Positions 51,135 to 61,976 of a stretch of DNA of 64,000 bases are shown piece after piece. A program made the position numbers and the translations under genes. The stretch is from Petrolisthes cinctipes (taxonomy: Eukaryota; Arthropoda; Malacostraca; Decapoda; Porcellanidae): NCBI GenBank assembly GCA_033782935.1, contig JAWQEG010000486.1, positions 1,178,001-1,242,000 on the forward strand, given 5' to 3'. Position 1 is the first letter of the stretch; the number at the start of each line of letters is the position of its first letter. The notes beneath the pieces are model-generated. The model ran no database searches and was not told the DNA's origin. It worked only from the letters and a program-made list of their open reading frames with translations.

Positions 51135-54100
51135 AGATTGCTTCTGGGACTCCAAAATATCGAATTTTCGGGTGTTTAGGTCCAGAATTTGAGATATAAA
51201 CGGGTACAGAAGATGCATGCACATATCGACTTTTGGGCACCTAAAAGATCGATTTTCAGTATGTTTTTGGCTTGTATTTTGAAAATACTCTAACACGGAG
51301 TAGGCATGTACAGATCACTTCTGGGACCCCTAAATATCGAAGTTTCGTGTGTTTTGGGACTGAATTTGAGATATTGACTTTTTGGCACCTAAAATATCGA
51401 TTTTTAGCATGTTTTAAGCCTATATTTTGAAGATATTCTAATACTGAGTAGGTATGTACAGATCGCTTCTGAGACCCCTAAATATCGAATTTTCGGGTGT
51501 TTTGAGCCTGAAATTGAGATATAAACGGGTACTGAAGATGCATGCACATATCGACTTTTGGGCACCTAAAACATCGATTTTGAGCAGGTTTTGGGCCTGT
51601 ATTTTGTAAATACTCTAAAACGGAGTAGGCATGTACAGATCGCTTCTGGGACCCCAAAATATCGAATTTTCGGGTGTTTTGGGCCTGAATTTGAGATATC
51701 GCCTTTACGCACCTAAAATATCGATATTTAGCATGTTTTGAGCCTATATTTTGAAAATATTCTAGAACTGCGTAGGCATGTACAGATCGCTTCTGAGACC
51801 CCAAAATTTCGAATTTTCGGATGTTTTGAGACTGAATTTGAGATATAAACGAGTACAGAAGATGCATGCACATATTGACTTTGGGCATCTATAATATCGA
51901 TTTTCAGTATGTTTTTCGGCATGTATTTTGAAAATACTCTAACACGGAGTAGGCATGTACAGATCGCTTCTGGGACCCCAAAATATCGAATTTTCGGGTG
52001 TTTTGAGCCTGAATTTGAGATATAAACGGGTACTGAAGATGCATGCACATATCGACTTTTGGGCACCTAAAACATTGATTTTGAGCATGTTATGGGCCTG
52101 TATTTTGTAAATACTCTAACACGGAGTAGGAATGTACAGATCGCTTCTGGGACCCCAAAATATCGAATTTTCGGGTGTTTTCAGCCTGAATTTGAGATAT
52201 AAACGAGTACAGAAGATGCATGCATATATCGACTTTTGGGCACCTAAAATATCGATTTTGAGCATGTTTTGAGCCTATATTTTGAAAACATTCTAGCACT
52301 GAGTAGGCATGTACAGATCGCTTCTGGGACCCCAAAATATCGAATTTTCGGGTTTTTTGAGCCTGAATTTGAGATATAAACGAGTATAGAAGATGCATAC
52401 ACATATTGACTTTGGGCACTAAAAATATCGATTATCAGCATGTGTTGGGCCTGAATTTTGAAAATACTCTAACACGGAATAGGCATGTACAGATCGCTTC
52501 TGGGACCCCAAAATATCGAATTTTCGGGTGTTTAGGGCCAGAATTTGAGATATAAACGGGTACAGAAAATGCATGCACATATTGACTTTTGGGTACCTAA
52601 AATATCGATTTTGAGCATGTTTTGGGCCTTTATTTTGTAAATACTCTAAAACGGAGTAGGCATGTACAGATTGCTTCTGGGACCCCAAAATATCGAATTT
52701 TCGGGTGTTTTGGGCCTGAATTTGAGATATCGCCTTTACGCACCTACAATATCGATTTTTAGCATGTTTTGAGACTTTACTTTGAAAATATTCGAGCACT
52801 GAGTAGGCATGTACAGATCGCTTCTGGGATCCCAAAATATCGAATTTTCGGGTGTTTTGAGCCTGAATTTGAGATATAAACGAGTATAGAAGATGCATAC
52901 ACATATTGACTTTCGGCACCAAAAATTTCGATTTTCAGCATGTTTTAGGCCCGAATTTTGAAAATACTCTATCACGGAGTAGGCATGTACAGATCGCTTC
53001 TGGGACCCAAAAATATCGAATTTTCGGGTGTTTAGGGCCAGAATTTGAGATATAAACGGGTACAGAAAATGCATGCACATATTGACTTTTGGGTCCCTAA
53101 AATATCGATTTTCAGTATGTTTTGGGCCTGTATTTTGAAAATACTCTAACACGGAGTAGGCATGTACAGATCGCTTCTGGGACCCTTAAATATTGAATTT
53201 TCGGGTGTTTTCGGCATGAATTTGAGATATCGCCTTTACGCACCTAAAATATCGATTTTTAGCATATTATGAGCCTATATTTTGAAAATATTCTAGCACT
53301 GAGTAGGCATGTACAGATCGCTTCTGGGACCCCTAAATATCGAATTTTCGGGTGTTTTGAGCTTGAATTTGAGATATAAACGAGTACAGAAGATGCATGC
53401 AGATATCGACTTTTGGGCACCTAAAATATCGATTTTGAACATGTTTTGAGCCTATATTTTGAAAACATTCTAGCACTGAGTAGGCATGTACAGATCGTTT
53501 CTGGGACCCCTTAATATCGAATTTTCAGGTGTTTTGGGCTTGAATTTGAGATATCGCCTTTACGCACCTAAAATATAGATTTTTAGCATGTTTTGAGCCT
53601 ATCTTTTGAAAATATTCTAATACTGGGTAGGCATGTACAGATCGCTTCTGGGACCCCAAAATATCGAATTTTCGGGTGGTTTGGGCCTGTATTTGAGATA
53701 TCGCCTTTACGCACCTAAAATATCGATTTTTAGCATGTTTTGAGCCTATATTTTTAAAATATTCTAGCACTGAGTAGGCATGTACAGATCGTTTCTGGGA
53801 CCCCTAAATATCGAATTTTCGGGTGTTTTGAGCTTGAATTCGAGATATAAACGAGTACAGAAGATGCATTCAGATATCGACTTTTGGGCACCTAAAATAT
53901 CGATTTTGAACATGTTTTGAGCCTATATTTTGAAAACATTCTAGCACTGAGTAGGCATGTACAGATCGTTTCTGGGACCCCTAAATATCGAATTTTCGGG
54001 TGTTTTGAGCTTGAATTTGAGATATAAACGAGTACAGAAGATGCATGCACATATCGACTTTTGGGCACCTAAAATATCGATTTTGAGCATGTTTTTAACC

Positions 54101-56643
54101 TATATTTTGAAAACATTCTAGCACTGAGTAGGCATGTAGAGATCGCTTCTGGGACCCCTAAATATCGAATTTTCGGGTGTTTTGAGCCTTAATTTGAGAT
54201 ATCGACTTTTTGGCACCTAAAATATCGATTTTTAGCATCTTTTTAGCCTATATTTTGATAATATTCTAGCACTGAGTAGGCATGTACAGATTGCTTCTGG
54301 GACCCCAAAATATTGAATTTTCGGGCGTTTTGGGCCAGAATTTGAGATATAAACGGGTACAGAAGATGCATGCACATATTGACTTTGGGCATCTAAAATA
54401 TCGATTTTCAGCATGTTTTGGGCATGTATTTTGAAAATACTCTAACACGGAGTAGGCATGTTCAGATCGCTTATGGGACCCCAAAATATAGAATTTTCGG
54501 GTGTTTTGAGCCTGAATTTGAGATATAAACAGGTACTGAAGATGCATGCACATATCGACTTTTGGGCACCTAAAACATCGATTTTGAGCATGTTTTGGGC
54601 CTATATTTTATAAATACTCTAAAACGGAGTAGGCATGTACAGATCGTTTCTGGGACCCCAAAATATCGAATTTTCGGGTGTTTTGGGCCTTAATTTGAGA
54701 TATCGCCTTTACGCACCTAAAATATCGATTTTTAGCATGTTTTGAGCCTATAATTTGAAAATATTCTAGCACTGAGTAGGAATGTACAGATCGCTTCCGG
54801 GACCCCAAAATATCGAATTTTCTGGTGTTTTGAGCCTGAATTTGAGATATAAACGAATACAAAAGATGCATGCACATATCGACTTTTGGGCCCCTAAAAT
54901 ATCGATTTTGAGCATGTTTTGAGCCTATATTTTGAAAACATTCTAGCACTGAGTAGGCATGTACAGATCGCTTCTGGGACCCCAAAATATCGAATTTTCG
55001 GGTGTTTTGAGCCTGAATTTGAGATATCAACGAGTATAGAAGATGCATACACATATTGACTTTCGGCACCAAAAATTTCGATTTTCAGCATGTTTTAAGC
55101 CCGAATTTTGAAAATACTCTATCACGGAGTAGGCATGTACAGATCGCTTCTGCGACCCCAAAATATCGAATTTTCGGGTGTTTAGGGCCAGAATTTGAGA
55201 TATAAACGGGTACAGAAGATGCATGGACATATCTACTTTTGGGCACCTAAAATATCGATTTTCAGTATGTTTTTGGCCTGTATTTTGAAAATACTCTAAC
55301 ACGGAGTAGGCATGTACAGATCGCTTCTGGGACCCCTAAATATCGAAGTTTCGGGTGTTTTGGGACTGAATTTGAGATATCGACTTTTTGGCACCTAAAA
55401 TATCGATTTTTAGCATGTTTTTATCCTATATTTTGATAATATTCTAGCACTGAGTAGGCATGTACAGATTGCTTCTGGGACCCCAAAATATTGAATTTTC
55501 GGGTGTTTTGGGCCAGAATTTGAGATATAAACGGGTACAGAAAATGCATGCACATATTGACTTTGGGCATCTAAAATATCGATTTTCAGCATGTTTTGGG
55601 CATGTATTTTGAAAATACTCTAACACGGAGTAGGCATGTACAGATCGCTTATGGGACACCAAAATATAGAATTTTCGGGTGTTTTGAGCATGAAATTTGA
55701 GATTTAAACAGGTACTGAAGATGCATGCACATATCGACTTTTGGGCACCTAAAACATCGATTTTCAGCATGTTTTGGGCCTGTATTTTGTAAATACTCTA
55801 AAACGGAGTAGTCATGTACAGATCGCTTCTGGGACCCCAAAATATCGAATTTTCGGGTGTTTTGGGCCTTAATTTGAGATATCGCCTTTACGCACCTAAA
55901 ATATCGATTTTTAGCATGTTTTGAGCCTATATTTTGAAAATATTCTAATACTGAGTAGGCATGTACAGATCGCTTCTGGGACCCCTAAATATCGAATTTT
56001 CGGGTGTTTAGGGCCAGAATTTGAGATATAAACGGGTACAGAAGATGCATGCACATATCGACTTTTGGGCACCTAAAAGATCGATTTTCAGTATGTTTTT
56101 GGCCTGTATTTTGAGAATACTCTAACACGGAGTAGGCATGTACAGATCGCTTCTGGGACCCCAAAATATCAAATTTTCGGGGGTTTTGGGCCTGAATTTG
56201 AGATATCGCCTTTACGCACCTAAATTATCGATTTTTAGCATGTTTTGAGACTATATTTTGAAAATATTCTAGCACTGAGTAGGCATGTACAGATCGCTTC
56301 TGGGACCCCTAAATATCGAATTTTCGGGTGTTTTGAGCCTGAATTCGAGATATAAACGAGTACAAAAGATGCATGCACATATCGACTTTTGGGCACCTAA
56401 AATATCGATTTTGAGCATGTTTTGAGCCTATATTTTGAAAACATTCTAGCACTGAGTAGGCATGTACAGATCGCTTCTGGGACCCCAAAATATCGAATTT
56501 TCGGGTGTTTTGAGCCTGAATTTGAGATATAAACGAGTATAGAAGATGCATACACATATTGACTTTCGGCACCAAAAATTTCGATTTTCAGCATGTTTTA
56601 GGCCCGAATTTTGAAAATACTCTATCACGGAGTAGGCATGTAC
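51135..56643. repeat. 5,509-bp tandem block, copy A
   Basis: This block of about 33 monomers is followed directly by a second copy at 56,644. The left junction is placed in the first monomer, because TACTGATTTGGC before 51,135 does not match TATCACGGAGTAGGC before 56,644, while GTTTAGGTCCAG inside the monomer is shared. Inside the block, 54,232-54,580 and 55,410-55,760 are related at 1,178 bp. The monomer at 54,788-54,964 is absent from copy B. Confidence 0.9.
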
Positions 56644-59600
56644 AGATCGCTTCTGGGACCCCAAAATATCGAATTTTCGGGTGTTTAGGTCCAGAATTTG
56701 AGATATAAACGGGTACAGAAGATGCATGCACATATCGACTTTTGGGCACCTAAAAGATCGATTTTCAGTATGTTTTTGGCCTGTATTTTGAAAATACTCT
56801 AACACGGAGTAGGCATGTACAGATCACTTCTGGGACCCCTAAATATCGAAGTTTCGTGTGTTTTGGGACTGAATTTGAGATATTGACTTTTTGGCACCTA
56901 AAATATCGATTTTTAGCATGTTTTAAGCCTATATTTTGAAGATATTCTAATACTGAGTAGGTATGTACAGATCGCTTCTGAGACCCCTAAATATCGAATT
57001 TTCGGGTGTTTTGAGCCTGAAATTGAGATATAAACGGGTACTGAAGATGCATGCACATATCGACTTTTGGGCACCTAAAACATCGATTTTGAGCAGGTTT
57101 TGGGCCTGTATTTTGTAAATACTCTAAAACGGAGTAGGCATGTACAGATCGCTTCTGGGACCCCAAAATATCGAATTTTCGGGTGTTTTGGGCCTGAATT
57201 TGAGATATCGCCTTTACGCACCTAAAATATCGATATTTAGCATGTTTTGAGCCTATATTTTGAAAATATTCTAGCACTGCGTAGGCATGTACAGATCGCT
57301 TCTGAGACCCCAAAATTTCGAATTTTCGGATGTTTTGAGCCTGAATTTGAGATATAAACGAGTACAGAAGATGCATGCACATATTGACTTTGGGCATCTA
57401 AAATATCGATTTTCAGTATGTTTTTCGGCATGTATTTTGAAAATACTCTAACACGGAGTAGGCATGTACAGATCGCTTCTGGGACCCCAAAATATCGAAT
57501 TTTCGGGTGTTTTGAGCCTGAATTTGAGATATAAACGGGTACTGAAGATGCATGCACATATCGACTTTTGGGCACCTAAAACATTGATTTTGAGCATGTT
57601 ATGGGCCTGTATTTTGTAAATACTCTAACACGGAGTAGGAATGTACAGATCGCTTCTGGGACCCCAAAATATCGAATTTTCGGGTGTTTTCAGCCTGAAT
57701 TTGAGATATAAACGAGTACAGAAGATGCATGCATATATCGACTTTTGGGCACCTAAAATATCGATTTTGAGCATGTTTTGAGCCTATATTTTGAAAACAT
57801 TCTAGCACTGAGTAGGCATGTACAGATCGCTTCTGGGACCCCAAAATATCGAATTTTCGGGTTTTTTGAGCCTGAATTTGAGATATAAACGAGTATAGAA
57901 GATGCATACACATATTGACTTTGGGCACTAAAAATATCGATTATCAGCATGTGTTGGGCCTGAATTTTGAAAATACTCTAACACGGAATAGGCATGTACA
58001 GATCGCTTCTGGGACCCCAAAATATCGAATTTTCGAGTGTTTAGGGCCAGAATTTGAGATATAAACGGGTACAGAAAATGCATGCACATATTGACTTTTG
58101 GGTACCTAAAATATCGATTTTGAGCATGTTTTGGGCCTTTATTTTGTAAATACTCTAACACGGAGTAGGCATGTACAGATTGCTTCTGGGACCCCAAAAT
58201 ATCGAATTTTCGGGTGTTTTGGGCATGAATTTGAGATATCGCCTTTACGCACCTACAATATCGATTTTTAGCATGTTTTGAGACTTTACTTTGAAAATAT
58301 TCGAGCACTGAGTAGGCATGTACAGATCGCTTCTGGGATCCCAAAATTTCGAATTTTCGGGTGTTTTGAGCCTGAATTTGAGATATAAACGAGTATAGAA
58401 GATGCATACACATATTGACTTTCGGCACCAAAAATTTCGATTTTCAGCATGTTTTAGGCCCGAATTTTGAAAATACTCTATCACGGAGTAGGCATGTACA
58501 GATCGCTTCTGGGACCCAAAAATATCGAATTTTCGGGTGTTTAGGGCCAGAATTTGAGATATAAACGGGTACAGAAAATGCATGCACATATTGACTTTTG
58601 GGTACCTAAAATATCGATTTTCAGTATGTTTTGGGCCTGTATTTTGAAAATACTCTAACACGGAGTAGGCATGTACAGATCGCTTCTGGGACCCTTAAAT
58701 ATTGAATTTTCGGGTGTTTTCGGCATGAATTTGAGATATCGCCTTTACGCACCTAAAATATCGATTTTTAGCATATTATGAGCCTATATTTTGAAAATAT
58801 TCTAGCACTGAGTAGGCATGTACAGATCGCTTCTGGGACCCCTAAATATCGAATTTTCGGGTGTTTTGAGCTTGAATTTGAGATATAAACGAGTACAGAA
58901 GATGCATGCAGATATCGACTTTTGGGCACCTAAAATATCGATTTTGAACATGTTTTGAGCCTATATTTTGAAAACATTCTAGCACTGAGTAGGCATGTAC
59001 AGATCGTTTCTGGGACCCCTTAATATCGAATTTTCAGGTGTTTTGGGCTTGAATTTGAGATATCGCCTTTACGCACCTAAAATATAGATTTTTAGCATGT
59101 TTTGAGCCTATCTTTTGAAAATATTCTAATACTGGGTAGGCATGTACAGATCGCTTCTGGGACCCCAAAATATCGAATTTTCGGGTGGTTTGGGCCTGTA
59201 TTTGAGATATCGCCTTAACGCACCTAAAATATCGATTTTTAGCATGTTTTTGAGCCTATATTTTTAAAATATTCTAGCACTGAGTAGGCATGTACAGATC
59301 GTTTCTGGGACCCCTAAATATCGAATTTTCGGGTGTTTTGAGCTTGAATTCGAGATATAAACGAGTACAGAAGATGCATTCAGATATCGACTTTTGGGCA
59401 CCTAAAATATCGATTTTGAACATGTTTTGAGCCTATATTTTGAAAACATTCTAGCACTGAGTAGGCATGTACAGATCGTTTCTGGGACCCCTAAATATCG
59501 AATTTTCGGGTGTTTTGAGCTTGAATTTGAGATATAAACGAGTACAGAAGATGCATGCACATATCGACTTTTGGGCACCTAAAATATCGATTTTGAGCAT

Positions 59601-61976
59601 GTTTTTAACCTATATTTTGAAAACATTCTAGCACTGAGTAGGCATGTAGAGATCGCTTCTGGGACCCCTAAATATCGAATTTTCGGGTGTTTTGAGCCTT
59701 AATTTGAGATATCGACTTTTTGGCACCTAAAATATCGATTTTTAGCATCTTTTTAGCCTATATTTTGATAATATTCTAGCACTGAGTAGGCATGTACAGA
59801 TTGCTTCTGGGACCCCAAAATATTGAATTTTCGGGCGTTTTGGGCCAGAATTTGAGATATAAACGGGTACAGAAGATGCATGCACATATTGACTTTGGGC
59901 ATCTAAAATATCGATTTTCAGCATGTTTTGGGCATGTATTTTGAAAATACTCTAACACGGAGTAGGCATGTTCAGATCGCTTATGGGACCCCAAAATATA
60001 GAATTTTCGGGTGTTTTGAGCCTGAATTTGAGATATAAACAGGTACTGAAGATGCATGCACATATCGACTTTTGGGCACCTAAAACATCGATTTTGAGCA
60101 TGTTTTGGGCCTATATTTTATAAATACTCTAAAACGGAGTAGGCATGTACAGATCGTTTCTGGGACCCCAAAATATCGAATTTTCGGGTGTTTTGGGCCT
60201 TAATTTGAGATATCGCCTTTACGCACCTAAAATATCGATTTTTAGCATGTTTTGAGCCTATAATTTGAAAATATTCTAGCACTGAGTAGGAATGTACAGA
60301 TCGCTTCTGGGACCCCAAAATATCGAATTTTCGGGTGTTTTGAGCCTGAATTTGAGATATAAACGAGTATAGAAGATGCATACACATATTGACTTTCGGC
60401 ACCAAAAATTTCGATTTTCAGCATGTTTTAAGCACGAATTTTGAAAATACTCTATCACGGAGTAGCCATGTACAGATCGCTTCTGCGACCCCAAAATATC
60501 GAATTTTCGGGTGTTTAGGGCCAGAATTTGAGATATAAACGGGTACAGAAGATGCATGGACATATCGACTTTTGGGCACCTAAAATATCGATTTTCAGTA
60601 TGTTTTTGGCCTGTATTTTGAAAATACTCTAACACGGAGTAGGCATGTACAGATCGCTTCTGGGACCCCTAAATATCGAAGTTTCGGGTGTTTTGGGACT
60701 GAATTTGAGATATCGACTTTTTGGCACCTAAAATATCGATTTTTAGCATCTTTTTAGCCTATATTTTGATAATATTCTAGCACTGAGTAGGCATGTACAG
60801 ATTGCTTCTGGGACCCCAAAATATTGAATTTTCGGGTGTTTTGGGCCAGAATTTGAGATATAAACGGGTACAGAAAATGCATGCACATATTGACTTTGCG
60901 CATCTAAAATATCGATTTTCAGCATGTTTTGGGCATGTATTTTGAAAATACTCTAACACGGAGTAGGCATGTACAGATCGCTTATGGGACACCAAAATAT
61001 AGAATTTTCGGGTGTTTTGAGCATGAAATTTGAGATTTAAACAGGTACTGAAGATGCATGCACATATCGACTTTTGGGCACCTAAAACATCGATTTTCAG
61101 CATGTTTTGGGCCTGTATTTTGTAAATACTCTAAAACGGAGTAGTCATGTACAGATCGCTTCTGGGACCCCAAAATATCGAATTTTCGGGTGTTTTGGGC
61201 CTTAATTTGAGATATCGCCTTTACGCACCTAAAATATCGATTTTTAGCATGTTTTGAGCCTATATTTTGAAAATATTCTAATACTGAGTAGGCATGTACA
61301 GATCGCTTCTGGGACCCCTAAATATCGAATTTTCGGGTGTTTAGGGCCAGAATTTGAGATATAAACGGGTACAGAAGATGCATGCACATATCGACTTTTG
61401 GGCACCTAAAAGATCGATTTTCAGTATGTTTTTGGCCTGTATTTTGAGAATACTCTAACACGGAGTAGGCATGTACAGATCGCTTCTGGGACCCCAAAAT
61501 ATCGAATTTTCGGGGGTTTTGGGCCTGAATTTGAGATATCGCCTTTACGCACCTAAATTATCGATTTTTAGCATGTTTTGAGACTATATTTTGAAAATAT
61601 TCTAGCACTGAGTAGGCATGTACAGATCGCTTCTGGGACCCCTAAATATCGAATTTTCGGGTGTTTTGAGCCTGAATTCGAGATATAAACGAGTACAAAA
61701 GATGCATGCACATATCGACTTTTGGGCACCTAAAATATCGATTTTGAGCATGTTTTGAGCCTATATTTTGAAAACATTCTAGCACTGAGTAGGCATGTAC
61801 AGATCGCTTCTGGGACCCCAAAATATCGAATTTTCGGGTGTTTTGAGCCTGAATTTGAGATATAAACGAGTATAGAAGATGCATACACATATTGACTTTC
61901 GGCACCAAAAATTTCGATTTTCAGCATGTTTTAGGCCCGAATTTTGAAAATACTCTATCACGGAGTAGGCATGTAC
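56644..61976. repeat. 5,333-bp tandem block, copy B
   Basis: The offset from copy A is 5,509 bp to about 59,250, 5,510 bp after one inserted T in GTTTTTGAGCC near 59,251, and 5,333 bp from about 60,297. The last step is the loss of exactly one 177-bp monomer. Other differences are sparse single bases, for example GAGTGTTTAGG near 58,035 and GCCTTAACG near 59,215. A third start (GTTTAGGTCC) occurs at 61,977 but matches for only about one monomer. Confidence 0.9.
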
